Below are positions 40,066 to 50,930 of a DNA stretch of 64,000 nucleotides, one piece after another. Each line of letters opens with the position of its first letter. The first letter of the stretch is position 1. The DNA lies in NCBI RefSeq assembly GCF_030732065.1, contig NZ_JAVBHX010000004.1:186001-250000 (forward strand), given 5' to 3'. The DNA is from Oceanimonas aquatica. GTDB taxonomy: Bacteria > Pseudomonadota > Gammaproteobacteria > Enterobacterales > Aeromonadaceae. Made by a program: the position numbers and the translations under genes. The notes below the pieces were generated by a model. It ran no database searches. It had not been told where the DNA came from and saw only the letters and a program-made list of their open reading frames with translations.

Positions 40066-42633
40066 TCAGCTTTCTTTTCGGGCCTGTTTTAACCGGTACA
40101 ACTGTTCCAGCGCCTGGCGGGGAGTGAGATCGTCCGGGTTCAGTTCATCCAGCAATGTCAGCGCCGTATTCAGCGGCTCTTCAAACAGTGGCAGCGAGCC
40201 CTGAGGTTCGGCGGCGGCCGGCGTGGGCGCATCGCGGCCGCTTTCCAGCTCGGCCAGCTTTTGCCGGGCCAGGTTCAGCACCGGTCTGGGCACACCCGCC
40301 AGAGCCGCCACCTGCAGGCCATAAGAGCGGCTGGCAGCGCCTTCCTGGACCGCATGCATAAAGGCGATGGTCTCGCCGTGCTCCACCGCATCCAGATGCA
40401 CATTGGCCACCGCCGGCCACAGTGCCGCCAGTCCGGTCAGCTCAAAATAGTGAGTGGCGAACAGGGTATAGGCGTGCAACCGGTTGGCCAGGGCATCGGC
40501 ACAGGCCCAGGCCAGGGCCAGGCCGTCGTAGGTGCTGGTGCCCCGGCCGATTTCATCCATCAGCACCAGGCTGTGACGGCTGGCGTTGTTGAGAATATTG
40601 GCGGTTTCGGTCATTTCTACCATAAAGGTGGAGCGGCCCGAGGCCAGATCGTCGGACGCGCCGATACGGGTAAAGATACGATCCACCCGGCCGATGCGCG
40701 CCTTTTGCGCCGGCACAAAGGAGCCCATGTAGGCCAGCAGCACGATCAGTGCCGTCTGCCGCATATAGGTGGATTTACCGCCCATGTTGGGGCCGGTGAT
40801 CACCAGCATTTTGCGCTCATCAGACAGTGACAGCGGGTTGGCAATAAAGGGCTCCGTCATCACCTGCTCCACCACCGGGTGGCGACCTTCCTCGATGTCG
40901 ATGATCTCATCGTCGGTGAGCTCGGGGCGGCAGTAATTCAGGCTGTCGGCCCGCTCCGCCAGGTTGGCGAGCACGTCCAGGCAGGCCAGGGCGGCGGCGC
41001 TTTGCTGCAAGGGCGCCAGGTGCTCCAGCAGCCGGTCGAGCAATTGTTCGTACAGGCGTTTTTCCAGCGCCAGGCCCTTGCTCTGGGCATTCAGCACCTT
41101 GTCTTCGTATTCCTTCAGTTCGGGAATAATGTAACGCTCGTTGTTCTTCAGGGTCTGGCGGCGTACATAGTGCACCGGCACCAGATGGGAGTTGGCCCGG
41201 CTGACGTCGATATAAAAGCCGTGTACCTTGTTGTAGGCCACCTTCAGGGTACTGATGCCGGTGGTGGCTCGCTCCCGGGCTTCAAGCTCTTCCAGGTAAC
41301 GGTGGGCGCCGGCGGCCAGCTCGCGTAGCTCGTCCAGCTCGGCGTTATAGCCGTCGCGGATTACGCCGCCATCGCGAATCACCACCGGCGGGGTGTCGAC
41401 CACGGCTGCTTCCAGCAGCTCGGCCAGTTCGGGAAAGTCACTGATCTGTTCGGCCAGGGGCAGGAGACAGTCGGCCTGAGCCTCGGCCAGCACCGCCTGA
41501 ATATCCGGCTGGGCTTGCAGGGCGGCGCGCAGCCGGCTCAGATCCCGGGGGCGGGCCGAGCGCAGTGCCAGCCGTGCCAGCACCCGCTCTACATCGCCCA
41601 CCTGGCGCAGCAGCGGGTGCAGCTCTTCATGGCGGCCGCTTTCTATCAGGGTGGCGATAATGTCCTGGCGCTGGTTCAACTCGTCTTTATGGCGGCTGGG
41701 CTGATGGATCCAGCGCTTGAGCAGCCGGCTGCCCATGGGGGTGGCGGTGCAGTCCAGTACCTCGGCCAGGGTGTTTTCCACCGTGCCGGACAGGTTCAGG
41801 GTCAGCTCCAGGTTGCGGCGGGTGGCGGCGTCCATGATCACCATGTCCTGACGCCGCTCCAGCCGCACGCTGTTGATATGGGGCAGGGCGGTGCGCTGGG
41901 TATCTTTCACATACTGCAGCAGACAGCCGGCGGCGCACAGCGCGGTGGTGGATTGCTCCACGCCAAAGCCCACCAGATCCCGAGTGCCGAACTGCTGGCA
42001 CAGCAGATGACGGGCGGTGCCCAGATCGAACTCCCACTCCGGCCGGCGGCGCAGGCCCTTGCGCTGTTCGATAAGACCAAACCAGTCAAAGCCTTCCGGA
42101 TACAGCAGCTCGGCGGGCTGAGTGCGTTGCAGCTCGGCGGTCAGGGTTTCTTCCTTGTCGAACTGGTTGATCACAAAACGGCCGGTACTGACATCCAGAA
42201 TGCCAAAGCCAAACCGTTCGCCGTCGTGATATATCGCCGCCAGGCAATTGTCCTGACGTTCATTGAGCAGGGCCTCGTCGGACAGGGTGCCGGGGGTAAC
42301 AATGCGCACCACCTGGCGCTCCACCGGCCCCTTGCTGGTGGCCGGATCGCCAATCTGCTCGCAGATGGCCACCGACTCGCCCATCTGCACCAGCCGCGCC
42401 AGGTAGTTTTCCGCCGCGTGGTAGGGCACCCCGGCCATGGGAATGGCGGTGCCCGCCGACTTGCCGCGCTTGGTCAGGGAGATATCCAGCAGTCGCGAGG
42501 CCTTTTTGGCATCGTCGTAGAACAGTTCGTAAAAATCCCCCATGCGATAAAACAGCAGAATGTCCGGATGCTGGGCCTTGAGGGCCAGGTATTGCTGCAT
42601 CATGGGCGTATGCGGGGAATTTTCCTGATTCAT
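40066..42633 (-). CDS. mutS: DNA mismatch repair protein MutS
   Basis: Recognises mismatches and starts mismatch repair with MutL. The 855-residue protein has the mismatch-reading Phe-x-Glu in [11 protein letters not shown] (near residue 40), the ATPase Walker [16 protein letters not shown], Walker [16 protein letters not shown] and a C-terminal helix-turn-helix. The start at 42633 ([14 protein letters not shown]) aligns with E. coli MutS; the frame remains open for 46 codons upstream without similarity. Divergent from pncC. Confidence 0.97.
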   Translation of the reverse strand: MNQENSPHTPMMQQYLALKAQHPDILLFYRMGDFYELFYDDAKKASRLLDISLTKRGKSAGTAIPMAGVPYHAAENYLARLVQMGESVAICEQIGDPATSKGPVERQVVRIVTPGTLSDEALLNERQDNCLAAIYHDGERFGFGILDVSTGRFVINQFDKEETLTAELQRTQPAELLYPEGFDWFGLIEQRKGLRRRPEWEFDLGTARHLLCQQFGTRDLVGFGVEQSTTALCAAGCLLQYVKDTQRTALPHINSVRLERRQDMVIMDAATRRNLELTLNLSGTVENTLAEVLDCTATPMGSRLLKRWIHQPSRHKDELNQRQDIIATLIESGRHEELHPLLRQVGDVERVLARLALRSARPRDLSRLRAALQAQPDIQAVLAEAQADCLLPLAEQISDFPELAELLEAAVVDTPPVVIRDGGVIRDGYNAELDELRELAAGAHRYLEELEARERATTGISTLKVAYNKVHGFYIDVSRANSHLVPVHYVRRQTLKNNERYIIPELKEYEDKVLNAQSKGLALEKRLYEQLLDRLLEHLAPLQQSAAALACLDVLANLAERADSLNYCRPELTDDEIIDIEEGRHPVVEQVMTEPFIANPLSLSDERKMLVITGPNMGGKSTYMRQTALIVLLAYMGSFVPAQKARIGRVDRIFTRIGASDDLASGRSTFMVEMTETANILNNASRHSLVLMDEIGRGTSTYDGLALAWACADALANRLHAYTLFATHYFELTGLAALWPAVANVHLDAVEHGETIAFMHAVQEGAASRSYGLQVAALAGVPRPVLNLARQKLAELESGRDAPTPAAAEPQGSLPLFEEPLNTALTLLDELNPDDLTPRQALEQLYRLKQARKES

Positions 42634-42737
42634 AATGAAATCAATGCCTTTTGTCGTTGTCTTTACGAGGTGGTAAGCAATGGTGTTGGCACCCTTTGGC
42701 CGAGCCCGGCATAATACCAGCATATTGAAACGAGCAC

Positions 42738-43244
42738 ATGGGGCAGGCGATGGACACGGACACACTGGCACGGCAACTGGGTGAGGCGCTACAGGCCAGG
42801 GGCATCATGATGACCACCGCCGAGTCCTGCACCGGCGGTGGCATTGCCGCCGCCATGACCGACATTGCCGGTAGCTCGGCCTGGTTTGACCGGGGCTTTG
42901 TCACTTATTCCAATGCCGCCAAGCACGACATGCTGGGCGTGGACACCGCCCTCATTGAGCGCCATGGCGCGGTCAGCCGGGAAGTGGCCGAGGCCATGGT
43001 GCGTGGCGCCTGTGCTCAGTCCGGCTGCGGCCTTGGCGTGGCGGTCACCGGGGTGGCCGGCCCCGGCGGCGGTAGCCCGGAAAAACCCGTGGGCACCGTC
43101 TGGCTGGCCTGCTACTCGACGAGTGCTGACCGTCTCGATTGCCGGCTGCTGCGGCTCGACGGCGATCGTTCCCAGATACGTCACCAGACCGTGCTGCACG
43201 CGTTACAGGCCTGCCTTGACCTGCTTGAACAAAACCCGACTTGA
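42738..43244 (+). CDS. pncC: Nicotinamide-nucleotide amidohydrolase PncC (CinA C-terminal type)
   Basis: Deamidates nicotinamide mononucleotide in the pyridine nucleotide cycle. The 168-residue, single-domain protein carries [22 protein letters not shown] with the catalytic Ser, [16 protein letters not shown] with the catalytic lysine, and [18 protein letters not shown]. An ATG four codons downstream (42750) is an equally plausible start. The recA promoter overlaps its stop codon, giving the usual pncC/cinA-recA order. Confidence 0.94.
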   Translation: MGQAMDTDTLARQLGEALQARGIMMTTAESCTGGGIAAAMTDIAGSSAWFDRGFVTYSNAAKHDMLGVDTALIERHGAVSREVAEAMVRGACAQSGCGLGVAVTGVAGPGGGSPEKPVGTVWLACYSTSADRLDCRLLRLDGDRSQIRHQTVLHALQACLDLLEQNPT

Positions 43245-43268
43245 TACTGTACGAATAACCAGTATACT
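43241..43268 (+). promoter_or_regulatory. recA promoter with LexA (SOS) box
   Basis: TTGATA (43241-43246) and TATACT (43263-43268) are 16 bp apart. Between them, 43245-43264 reads TACTGT-N8-CCAGTA, one base off the LexA core CTGT-N8-ACAG. The -35 overlaps the pncC stop codon. LexA repression of recA follows from known SOS biology. Confidence 0.8.
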
Positions 43269-43318
43269 CAACCCCAGTTTCTTGAATAACGCACCAGCCA
43301 ATTTCAGCGGAGCATTTT

Positions 43319-44386
43319 ATGGATCAGAACAAAGAAAAAGCCTTGGCCGCCGCCCTGGGCCAGATTGAAAAACAGTTTGGCAAGGGCTCCATCATGCGTT
43401 TGGGCGACAACAAGGCTTTGAATGTTGAAGCCATTTCCACCGGCTCCCTGTCTCTGGACATCGCCCTTGGCATTGGTGGCCTGCCCACCGGCCGTATTGT
43501 TGAAATCTACGGCCCCGAGTCCTCCGGTAAAACCACCCTGACCCTGCAGGTGATCGCCCAGGCCCAGCGCGCCGGCAAGGTGTGTGCCTTCGTCGATGCC
43601 GAACACGCGCTGGATCCGGTGTATGCCGGCAAACTGGGGGTGAACGTGGACGACCTGCTGGTGTCCCAGCCCGACACCGGTGAACAGGCGCTGGAAATCT
43701 GCGACATGCTGGTGCGCTCCGGTGCGGTCGACGTCATCATCGTCGACTCGGTGGCAGCGCTTACTCCTCGCGCCGAAATTGAAGGCGAAATGGGTGACTC
43801 CCACGTGGGCCTGCAGGCCCGCCTGATGTCTCAGGCGCTGCGCAAGCTGACCGGTAATATCAAGAGCGCCAACTGCCTGTGTATCTTTATCAACCAGATC
43901 CGCATGAAAATCGGCGTCATGTTCGGCAGCCCCGAAACCACCACGGGTGGTAACGCCCTCAAGTTCTACTCTTCCGTGCGTCTCGACATTCGTCGTATCG
44001 GCTCCATCAAGGAAGGCGACGAAGTGGTGGGTAACGAAACCCGGGTCAAGGTGGTCAAGAACAAGGTGGCACCGCCGTTCAAGCAGGCTGAGTTCCAGAT
44101 CATGTATGGTGCCGGCATTTCCAAGGAAGGCGAGCTGATTGAGCTGGGCGTCAAGCACAAGCTGATTGAAAAGGCCGGTGCCTGGTACAGCTACAAGGGT
44201 GACAAGATTGGCCAGGGCAAGGCCAACTCCATCAAGTACCTGCTGGAGCACAAGAACATCTCTGAAGAAATTGAGCAGCAACTGCGTGAAATGCTGCTGC
44301 TGGCGCCCGGTGCGGCTGCCGACGCTGACGGTAAGGGCGAAGTCCTGGCCGAGCTGGACGGCCCCGACGGCAACGCCGAATTCTGA
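43319..44386 (+). CDS. recA: Recombinase A
   Basis: Strand-exchange ATPase and SOS co-protease. The 355-residue protein has Walker [10 protein letters not shown], the [18 protein letters not shown] start, [14 protein letters not shown], and loop L2 region [12 protein letters not shown]...TTGGN. An acidic C-terminal tail is present. It reads from a LexA-controlled promoter and is followed by an intrinsic terminator before recX. Confidence 0.98.
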   Translation: MDQNKEKALAAALGQIEKQFGKGSIMRLGDNKALNVEAISTGSLSLDIALGIGGLPTGRIVEIYGPESSGKTTLTLQVIAQAQRAGKVCAFVDAEHALDPVYAGKLGVNVDDLLVSQPDTGEQALEICDMLVRSGAVDVIIVDSVAALTPRAEIEGEMGDSHVGLQARLMSQALRKLTGNIKSANCLCIFINQIRMKIGVMFGSPETTTGGNALKFYSSVRLDIRRIGSIKEGDEVVGNETRVKVVKNKVAPPFKQAEFQIMYGAGISKEGELIELGVKHKLIEKAGAWYSYKGDKIGQGKANSIKYLLEHKNISEEIEQQLREMLLLAPGAAADADGKGEVLAELDGPDGNAEF

Positions 44387-44391
44387 TAACA

Positions 44392-44420
44392 AGGCCGGGC
44401 AATGCCCGGCTTTTGTTTTT
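44392..44420 (+). terminator. Terminator between recA and recX
   Basis: GCCGGGC/GCCCGGC with loop AAT, followed by TTTTGTTTTT. Partial readthrough would give low RecX relative to RecA, as in E. coli. Confidence 0.88.
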
Positions 44421-44433
44421 GAAAGACTTCCTT

Positions 44434-44898
44434 ATGTTATTTGAATCATCCAATCCGGATCAGGCCGTGTGGGACTGCGCCCTGCGCTTGCTGTCGCGGC
44501 GGGATCACAGCCGACGAGAGTTGGAGCAAAAACTGCACCAGCGCCAGTTTGATGAAAGCGCCATAGCCCGCACGCTCGACAGGCTGGAGCAGCAGCAATG
44601 GCTGCAGGATGCGCGCTTTGCCCAGGTTCAGGTGCGTCAGCATATTTATAAAAAGCATGGCCCTCAGCGCATTCGCGCCGAGTTGCAGCGCAAGGGCGTC
44701 AGCGCCGAAGAGATAGCCGCGGCCCTGGAAGAGCAGGACACCGACTGGTTCGAACTGGCCCGGGAATGCCATCTGGCCCGCTTTGGCGAGGCACCCGTCA
44801 CCGATTTCAAGGAGCGGGCCCGGCGCATGCGCTACCTGCAGGCGAGGGGCTTTGGCCCGGATCACATTCGCTACGCCCTGGAAAGCGGTGACGAATAG
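44434..44898 (+). CDS. recX: Regulatory protein RecX
   Basis: Inhibitor of RecA filament extension. The 154-residue, helix-rich protein has the repeat-type motifs LLSRRDHSRRELEQKL, QWLQDARFAQVQVRQ and GPQRIRAELQRKGVS typical of RecX. ATG 44434 is 14 nt after the recA terminator; seven further in-frame codons upstream would lie in the terminator. Expressed by readthrough from recA. Confidence 0.93.
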   Translation: MLFESSNPDQAVWDCALRLLSRRDHSRRELEQKLHQRQFDESAIARTLDRLEQQQWLQDARFAQVQVRQHIYKKHGPQRIRAELQRKGVSAEEIAAALEEQDTDWFELARECHLARFGEAPVTDFKERARRMRYLQARGFGPDHIRYALESGDE

Positions 44899-45000
44899 CG
44901 CCTTTCTGCCGTCATCGCCCTGATGGCGCGTTTTACATTGCTCCCCATTCCTTTTAAATTATGGGAGTTAACGCCTACCAAGCAATCAACAGGATTTTCC

Positions 45001-47628
45001 ATGCGAATGACCACGTCTGAGTTACGCAACGCGTTTCTCGAGTATTTCCGCCAGCAAGGACACCAGGTGGTGGCGTCCAGCTCGCTGGTGCCTCACAACG
45101 ACCCGACCCTGCTGTTTACCAATGCCGGCATGAACCAGTTCAAGGATCTGTTCCTGGGCCTGGAGCAGCGGGCCTACAACCGGGCCGTCAGCTCCCAGCG
45201 TTGCGTGCGTGCCGGCGGCAAGCACAACGATCTGGAAAACGTGGGTTACACCGCCCGTCACCACACCTTCTTTGAAATGCTGGGCAACTTCAGCTTTGGT
45301 GACTACTTCAAGCAGGATGCCATTCGCTTCGCCTGGGAATTCCTGACCGACGTGGTCAAGCTGCCCAAGGACAAGCTGTGGGTCACCGTCTACGAGACCG
45401 ACGACGAAGCCTTTGGTATCTGGTCCCAGCAAATTGGTGTGCCGGTAGATCGCATCGTGCGTATCGGCGACAACAAGGGCGCCCAGTACGCCTCCGACAA
45501 CTTCTGGACCATGGGCGACACCGGCCCCTGCGGCCCCTGTACCGAGATCTTCTACGATCACGGCGAGCACATCTGGGGTGGTCCTCCCGGCAGCCCGGAA
45601 GAAGACGGCGACCGCTACATTGAAATCTGGAACCTGGTGTTCATGCAGTTCAACCGTCATGCCGACGGCACCATGGAGCCGTTGCCCAAGCCCTCGGTGG
45701 ATACCGGCATGGGCCTGGAGCGTATCGCCACCATTTTGCAGGGCGTGCACTCCAACTATGAAATCGACCTGTTCCAGGCATTGATCAAGGCCGCCGCCGA
45801 GGCCGTGGGCACCACCGATCTTGACAACAAGTCGCTGCGGGTGATTGCCGACCACATTCGTTCCTGCTCCTTCCTGATTGCCGATGGCGTGATGCCGTCC
45901 AACGAGGGCCGGGGCTACGTGCTGCGCCGTATCATTCGCCGGGCCGTGCGCCACGGCCGCAAGCTGGGTGCCGACAAGACCTTCTTCCACACCCTGGTAG
46001 GGGCTCTTTGCGAGCAGATGGGCGAGGCCTATCCCGAGCTCAATACCCAGCGCCCCATTATCGAGAAGGTGCTGCGGCTGGAAGAAGAGCAGTTTGCCCG
46101 CACCCTGGGCCGGGGCCTGCAACTGCTGGAAGACGCCATTAATGAGCTGGGCGACAGCACTGTGCTGTCCGGCGACGTGGTGTTCAAGCTGTATGATACC
46201 TACGGTTTTCCGGCGGATCTGACCGCCGACGTGCTGCGGGATCGGGACCTCAGCATCGACGAGGCCGGCTTTGAAACCCTGATGCAGCAGCAGCGGGAGC
46301 GGGCCAAGGAAGCCTCCAACTTTGGTGTGGATTACACCAAGGCCATCAAGGTGGACGGCGAAACCGCCTTTACCGGCTACGAGCACCTGGCCCAGCCGGG
46401 CAAGGTGACGGGTCTGTTCAAGGATGGCGAGCCGGTGAATGCCCTGATTGCCGGTGAAGAGGGCGCCGTGGTGCTCGACACCACGCCGTTTTACGCCGAG
46501 TCTGGCGGCCAGGTGGGCGATGCGGGCGTCATCCGCATGGACGACGGCCTGTTTGTGGTGAAAGACACGCAAAAAGCCGGCAACGGCATTCTGCACCTGG
46601 GCTACCTGGAGCTGGGCACCCTGGAAGTGGGCGAAAGCGTGTCTGCCGCGGTCGACGGTGCCCGTCGTCAGGCCACCGCTCTCAACCACTCGGTGACCCA
46701 CTTGCTGCATGCCAGCCTGCGCAAGCTGCTGGGTGACCATGTGACCCAGAAGGGCTCACTGGTCGAGCCGGAGCGGCTGCGCTTCGACTTCTCCCACCTG
46801 GAGGCCATGAGCGCCCAGGAACTGCGGGAAGTGGAAGACATGGTCAACCGCGATATTCGCGCCAACCTGCCGGTGTCCACGCAGCTGATGGATCTGGAAG
46901 GGGCAAAACAGGCCGGTGCCACCGCCCTGTTCGGCGAGAAGTACGATGAAAACGAAGTACGGGTTGTGGCCATGGGCGAAGTGTCCACCGAGCTGTGTGG
47001 CGGTACCCATGTCAGCCGCACCGGTGACATCGGTCTGTTCAAGATCCTGTCCGAAAGCGGTATCGCCGCCGGCGTGCGCCGTATCGAGGCGGTGACCGGC
47101 GAAGCGGCCTTGGCTTACCTGCATCAGCTCGACCACGAAATCGGCCAGGCCGCCAGCCTGGTGAAGGGTGATACCTTCTCGGTATCGGCCAAGGTGCGTC
47201 AGGTGCTGGATCGCAGCCGTCAGCTGGAAAAGGAAATCGAGCAGCTCAAGGGCAAGCTGGCGGCTCAGGCCGGCGCTTCTCTGCTGGAGCAGGTGGTCGA
47301 CATCAACGGCAACAAGGTGCTGGTGGCCAACCTGGAAGGGGTGGATGCCAAGTCCCTGCGCGGTACCCTGGACGATCTCAAGTCCAAGCTGCAGTCCGGC
47401 GTGGTGGTGCTGGGCACCGTCAGCGGCGACAAAGTCAGCCTGATTGCCGGCGTCACCAAGGATCTTACCGGCAAGGTCAAGGCCGGCGAGCTGGTCAACA
47501 TGGTGGCCCAGCAGGTGGGTGGCAAGGGCGGTGGTCGCCCCGACATGGCTCAGGCCGGCGGCAGCGAGCCGGCGGCACTGCCGGCGGCGCTGGACTCGGT
47601 CAAGTCTTGGCTGAACGAGCGTCTGTAA
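45001..47628 (+). CDS. alaS: Alanyl-tRNA synthetase
   Basis: Charges tRNA-Ala and edits mischarged Ser/Gly. The 875-residue protein has a class II core ([40 protein letters not shown]), the editing domain with zinc-ligand motif [12 protein letters not shown] and the [13 protein letters not shown] motif, and the C-terminal oligomerisation domain ending in [15 protein letters not shown] 45001 aligns with the family start; ATG 45007 is an alternative. Followed by a strong terminator and csrA. Confidence 0.97.
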   Translation: MRMTTSELRNAFLEYFRQQGHQVVASSSLVPHNDPTLLFTNAGMNQFKDLFLGLEQRAYNRAVSSQRCVRAGGKHNDLENVGYTARHHTFFEMLGNFSFGDYFKQDAIRFAWEFLTDVVKLPKDKLWVTVYETDDEAFGIWSQQIGVPVDRIVRIGDNKGAQYASDNFWTMGDTGPCGPCTEIFYDHGEHIWGGPPGSPEEDGDRYIEIWNLVFMQFNRHADGTMEPLPKPSVDTGMGLERIATILQGVHSNYEIDLFQALIKAAAEAVGTTDLDNKSLRVIADHIRSCSFLIADGVMPSNEGRGYVLRRIIRRAVRHGRKLGADKTFFHTLVGALCEQMGEAYPELNTQRPIIEKVLRLEEEQFARTLGRGLQLLEDAINELGDSTVLSGDVVFKLYDTYGFPADLTADVLRDRDLSIDEAGFETLMQQQRERAKEASNFGVDYTKAIKVDGETAFTGYEHLAQPGKVTGLFKDGEPVNALIAGEEGAVVLDTTPFYAESGGQVGDAGVIRMDDGLFVVKDTQKAGNGILHLGYLELGTLEVGESVSAAVDGARRQATALNHSVTHLLHASLRKLLGDHVTQKGSLVEPERLRFDFSHLEAMSAQELREVEDMVNRDIRANLPVSTQLMDLEGAKQAGATALFGEKYDENEVRVVAMGEVSTELCGGTHVSRTGDIGLFKILSESGIAAGVRRIEAVTGEAALAYLHQLDHEIGQAASLVKGDTFSVSAKVRQVLDRSRQLEKEIEQLKGKLAAQAGASLLEQVVDINGNKVLVANLEGVDAKSLRGTLDDLKSKLQSGVVVLGTVSGDKVSLIAGVTKDLTGKVKAGELVNMVAQQVGGKGGGRPDMAQAGGSEPAALPAALDSVKSWLNERL

Positions 47629-47685
47629 CCCGGCAGGCCTGACCAGGCCGTCTATAATTTGAATCGGCAGCCATACGCCGAACAG

Positions 47686-47721
47686 TAAAAGAGGCCTGTC
47701 ATCGACAGGCCTCTTGATTTT
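47686..47721 (+). terminator. Terminator between alaS and csrA
   Basis: Perfect 10-bp stem GAGGCCTGTC/GACAGGCCTC with loop ATC, preceded by AAAA and followed by TTGATTTT. Confidence 0.85.
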
Positions 47722-47831
47722 GATGTCGTATTACCCCATTTCATGCCATGGGAAGGCTGGGTTTTTCGTCGTCTTTAGCGGATAATGAACAAAATATTTC
47801 ACTAATACATTGCCATTACAGGAGCAGCCAT

Positions 47832-48023
47832 ATGCTGATTTTGACTCGTCGAGTAGGGGAAACCCTGATGATCGGTGACGAAGTAACCGTAACCGTGCTG
47901 GGCGTCAAGGGTAACCAGGTGCGCATTGGTGTGAATGCACCAAAAGAAGTGTCCGTACACCGTGAAGAAATCTACATGCGGATACAGGCGGAGAAGGGTA
48001 CCGGCGACGACAGCCAGTATTAA
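47832..48023 (+). CDS. csrA: Carbon storage regulator CsrA
   Basis: RNA-binding post-transcriptional regulator of carbon flow, motility and biofilm. The 63-residue protein starts [18 protein letters not shown] and contains [16 protein letters not shown], nearly identical to E. coli CsrA through residue 50. The ATG at 47832 has an AGGAG site; the open frame upstream is not part of the family. It precedes the tRNA-Ser/tRNA-Arg cluster, as in enterics and vibrios. Confidence 0.97.
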
Positions 48024-48120
48024 TTAGCGGGTTTATGGGGTGTTTTTTATTCATTTTGCCGGATTTTGATGCTAAATGCTTAAAGTCTGTTCGAACGAAA
48101 AAAACAGGTCGGAAAAGTGT

Positions 48121-48148
48121 TTGACTTATTTTGGCCCGGCGGTAATAT
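48121..48148 (+). promoter_or_regulatory. Promoter of tRNA-Ser/tRNA-Arg operon
   Basis: TTGACT (48121-48126) and TAATAT (48143-48148) are 16 bp apart, followed by a GC-rich discriminator (ACGCCCCGC) as in stringently controlled stable-RNA promoters. Confidence 0.7.
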
Positions 48149-48163
48149 ACGCCCCGCAAACAC

Positions 48164-48256
48164 GGTGAGGTGGCCGAGAGGCTGAAGGCGCTCCCCTGCT
48201 AAGGGAGTATGCGGCTTATACCCGCATCGAGGGTTCGAATCCCTCCTTCACCGCCA
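48164..48256 (+). tRNA. serV: tRNA-Ser (GCT anticodon)
   Basis: 93-nt class II tRNA with a long variable arm. The acceptor stem GGTGAGG pairs with CTTCACC, the anticodon loop CTGCTAA shows GCT, the T-loop reads GGTTCGAATCC, and the encoded CCA is present. Confidence 0.95.
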
Positions 48257-48266
48257 TTTTTGCAGC

Positions 48267-48343
48267 GCATCCGTAGCTCAGCTGGATAGAGTACTCGGCT
48301 ACGAACCGAGCGGTCGGAGGTTCGAATCCTCCCGGATGCGCCA
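48267..48343 (+). tRNA. tRNA-Arg (ACG anticodon), copy 1
   Basis: 77-nt cloverleaf with acceptor GCATCCG/CGGATGC, anticodon loop CTACGAA (ACG, read as ICG after deamination), T-loop GGTTCGAATCC and encoded CCA. First of three identical copies. Confidence 0.95.
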
Positions 48344-48368
48344 TTTTTAAAAAGCGTTTTTCAGAAAA

Positions 48369-48445
48369 GCATCCGTAGCTCAGCTGGATAGAGTACTCGG
48401 CTACGAACCGAGCGGTCGGAGGTTCGAATCCTCCCGGATGCGCCA
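48369..48445 (+). tRNA. tRNA-Arg (ACG anticodon), copy 2
   Basis: Identical in sequence to the previous tRNA-Arg gene, separated from it by a 25-bp AT-rich spacer. Confidence 0.95.
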
Positions 48446-48470
48446 TCTGAAAATTAACGCACACAACTTT

Positions 48471-48547
48471 GCATCCGTAGCTCAGCTGGATAGAGTACTC
48501 GGCTACGAACCGAGCGGTCGGAGGTTCGAATCCTCCCGGATGCGCCA
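48471..48547 (+). tRNA. tRNA-Arg (ACG anticodon), copy 3
   Basis: Third identical tRNA-Arg, again after a 25-bp spacer whose sequence differs from the first one. A terminator follows at once. Confidence 0.95.
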
Positions 48548-48552
48548 TTTAA

Positions 48553-48579
48553 AAAAAGCCGGCCTTGTGCCGGCTTTTT
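48553..48579 (+). terminator. Terminator of the tRNA operon
   Basis: AAAAAGCCGGC/GCCGGCTTTTT stem with a short loop and T5, right after the last tRNA-Arg. The rest of the gap to oadG (48580-48827) shows no gene; it must contain the oad promoter. Confidence 0.88.
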
Positions 48580-48827
48580 GCTTTTCCGCAGAGCACCCCC
48601 TGCTCGCCTTTTTGTATATCACCACGTCTTTTTTCGTATACAACTTTCAATATGCTTCGTCACAAGGTCTTTTTCGGCGTTTTATTACCCGCTACGAGCG
48701 TGATCCAGCCATCGAAAATCAACTTGTTTTAGGATCATTACAACAATTTTAATAATGCGGCGTTGCCAGTACCAAGCCGCTCTGGATATGCTCGTGCCCC
48801 TGGACAACCACAGCAAGGACAATGCTG

Positions 48828-49073
48828 ATGAACAACCTTTCTGCACAACTGCTGGAGGCGGCCAGCCTGATGGGGCTGGGCATGGCCTTCGTGTTTGCCT
48901 TTCTGTCACTGGCCATTGTGGCCGTTACCCTGCTGGCCCGCTTTGCGGGCGAAGCAGCACCGGTGCCTGCCGCCCAGGCCGCTGCACCAGCCAGTGAGCA
49001 CGGGCCCGGCCCGCAGACGCTGGCCGTCATCTCTGCCGCCATTGCGCAATACAAAAAAAATCACAAGCACTGA
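48828..49073 (+). CDS. oadG: Oxaloacetate decarboxylase gamma subunit
   Basis: Small membrane anchor that assembles the Na+-pumping oxaloacetate decarboxylase. The 81-residue product has one N-terminal helix (LMGLGMAFVFAFLSLAIVAVTLL), an Ala/Pro-rich linker and a C-terminus rich in His and Lys (YKKNHKH), as OadG proteins that bind zinc and OadA. ATG 48828 is 8 nt after AAGGA; ATG 48822 is too close to it. Confidence 0.9.
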   Translation: MNNLSAQLLEAASLMGLGMAFVFAFLSLAIVAVTLLARFAGEAAPVPAAQAAAPASEHGPGPQTLAVISAAIAQYKKNHKH

Positions 49074-49123
49074 GCGGCATAACACGGAAACCCTGAAACG
49101 GAACTTGAACGGAGCCTTGAACC

Positions 49124-50920
49124 ATGACTCAACCCCTCGCCATTACCGACGTGGTGCTGCGTGACGCGCACCAATCCCTGCTGGCCACCCGCCTGCGCCT
49201 GGAAGACATGCTGCCCATTGCCGAAAAGCTCGATGCTATCGGTTACTGGTCGCTGGAAACCTGGGGCGGCGCCACTTTTGACGCTTGCATCCGTTACCTG
49301 GGCGAAGACCCCTGGGAGCGGCTGCGTGCCCTGAAAAAGGCCATGCCCAATACCCGCCAGCAAATGCTGCTGCGAGGTCAGAACCTGCTGGGCTACCGCC
49401 ATTACGCCGACGATCTGGTGTTCAAGTTCGTGGAGCGGGCCCGCGCCAACGGCATGGACGTATTCCGTATCTTTGATGCCATGAACGATGTGCGCAACCT
49501 GCAGAGCGCCATCAAGGCCACGGTGGAAATGGGTGGTCATGCCCAGGGCACCATCTCCTACACCACCTCGCCGGTTCACACCCTGGACACCTGGGTAGAT
49601 ATGGCCAAGCGGTTGCAGGATCTCGGCTGTCACTCCATCTGCATCAAGGACATGTCGGGCCTGCTCAAGCCCTACGAGGCGGAGACCCTGATCAAGCGCA
49701 TCAAGGCCGAAGTGTCGCTGCCGCTGGCGCTGCACTGCCATGCCACCACCGGCCTCAGTCTGCCGACCCACATGAAGGCCATCGACGCCGGCATCGATAT
49801 TCTCGATACTGCCGTGTCTTCCATGAGCATGACCTACGGCCATTCCCCCACCGAAACCGTGGTGGCCATGGTGCAGGACAGTGAGCGCGACACCGGCCTG
49901 GATCTGACCAGGCTGGAAGAAATCGCCGCCTACTTCCGCGAAGTACGGAAGAAGTACGCCAAATTCGAAGGCAGCCTCAAGGGCGTGGACTCCCGCATTC
50001 TGCTGGCCCAGGTACCCGGTGGCATGCTCACCAACATGGAAAGCCAGTTGAAAGAGCAGGGCGCCGCCGATCGCATGGACGAGGTGCTGGAAGAGATCCC
50101 GCGGGTGCGGGAAGATCTGGGCTTTATTCCGCTGGTGACCCCCACCTCCCAGATTGTGGGCACCCAAGCGGTGATCAACGTGCTCACCGGCGAGCGCTAC
50201 AAGACCATCACCAAGGAAACCGCCGGCATCCTCAAGGGCGAATATGGCGCCGCGCCGGCCCCGGTGAATGCCGAGCTGCAGGCCCGGGTGCTGGACGGTG
50301 GCGAAGCCATTACCTGCCGCCCCGCCGACAAGCTCACTGACGAGCTCGTGCGCCTGACCGGCGAGTTTCAGGCGCTGGCCAAGGAAGAAAAGCTGCGGGT
50401 GGCCACCGACGAGGTGGACGATGTGCTCACCTATGCGCTGTTCCCGCAAATCGGCCTCAAGTTCCTGCGCAACCGCGACAACCCGGAGGCCTTTGAGCCG
50501 GCCCCGGGCACCGAGCCGGCCCCGGCTGCTTCTGCGCCCGCCAGCGCCCCTGCGGGCGCCCCCGAGACCTATGCGGTCAAGGTGGACGGCCGCGTATATG
50601 AAGTGGAAGTGGGCCCGTCGGGCAGCATCAGTGCCGTTCAGGAAGCGGGCGCTGCGGCACCTGCGCCTGCTGCCCCGGCGCCTGCAGCGGCAGCCCCGGC
50701 CGGCAGTGGCGAGCCGGTAAGTGCTCCGCTGGCGGGCAACATCTTCAAGATACTGGCCAAAAAAGGCAGCCGAGTGGCCGCCGGTGAGGTACTGCTGATC
50801 ATGGAAGCCATGAAGATGGAAACCGAGGTGCGTGCCGCCCGGGACGGTCAGGTGGTGGACGTGCTGGTGAAGGAAGGCGATGCCGTGTCCGTGGGCGATG
50901 CCCTGGTCAGTCTGGCATAA
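49124..50920 (+). CDS. oadA: Oxaloacetate decarboxylase alpha subunit
   Basis: Carboxyltransferase of the sodium pump; moves CO2 from oxaloacetate to its own biotin. The 598-residue protein has an N-terminal DRE-TIM carboxyltransferase domain ([16 protein letters not shown]; metal site [10 protein letters not shown]), a PYC_OADA association domain, a long Ala/Pro linker (about 465-525), and a C-terminal biotinyl domain with the lysine in [10 protein letters not shown]. The linker looks duplicated by low-complexity expansion. Confidence 0.96.
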   Translation: MTQPLAITDVVLRDAHQSLLATRLRLEDMLPIAEKLDAIGYWSLETWGGATFDACIRYLGEDPWERLRALKKAMPNTRQQMLLRGQNLLGYRHYADDLVFKFVERARANGMDVFRIFDAMNDVRNLQSAIKATVEMGGHAQGTISYTTSPVHTLDTWVDMAKRLQDLGCHSICIKDMSGLLKPYEAETLIKRIKAEVSLPLALHCHATTGLSLPTHMKAIDAGIDILDTAVSSMSMTYGHSPTETVVAMVQDSERDTGLDLTRLEEIAAYFREVRKKYAKFEGSLKGVDSRILLAQVPGGMLTNMESQLKEQGAADRMDEVLEEIPRVREDLGFIPLVTPTSQIVGTQAVINVLTGERYKTITKETAGILKGEYGAAPAPVNAELQARVLDGGEAITCRPADKLTDELVRLTGEFQALAKEEKLRVATDEVDDVLTYALFPQIGLKFLRNRDNPEAFEPAPGTEPAPAASAPASAPAGAPETYAVKVDGRVYEVEVGPSGSISAVQEAGAAAPAPAAPAPAAAAPAGSGEPVSAPLAGNIFKILAKKGSRVAAGEVLLIMEAMKMETEVRAARDGQVVDVLVKEGDAVSVGDALVSLA

Positions 50921-50930
50921 GGAGCGCGGA

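Noticed and set aside
48256-48547. Three direct repeats with regular spacing that look like a CRISPR array or repeated minus-strand proteins
   Set aside because: Each repeat is a complete tRNA-Arg cloverleaf with CCA end; the encoded peptides on the other strand are shadows of the tRNA sequence.
48548-48827. Genomic island inserted at the tRNA-Arg cluster
   Set aside because: No integrase or attL/attR-like copy of the tRNA 3' end follows; oadGAB comes directly after a normal terminator.
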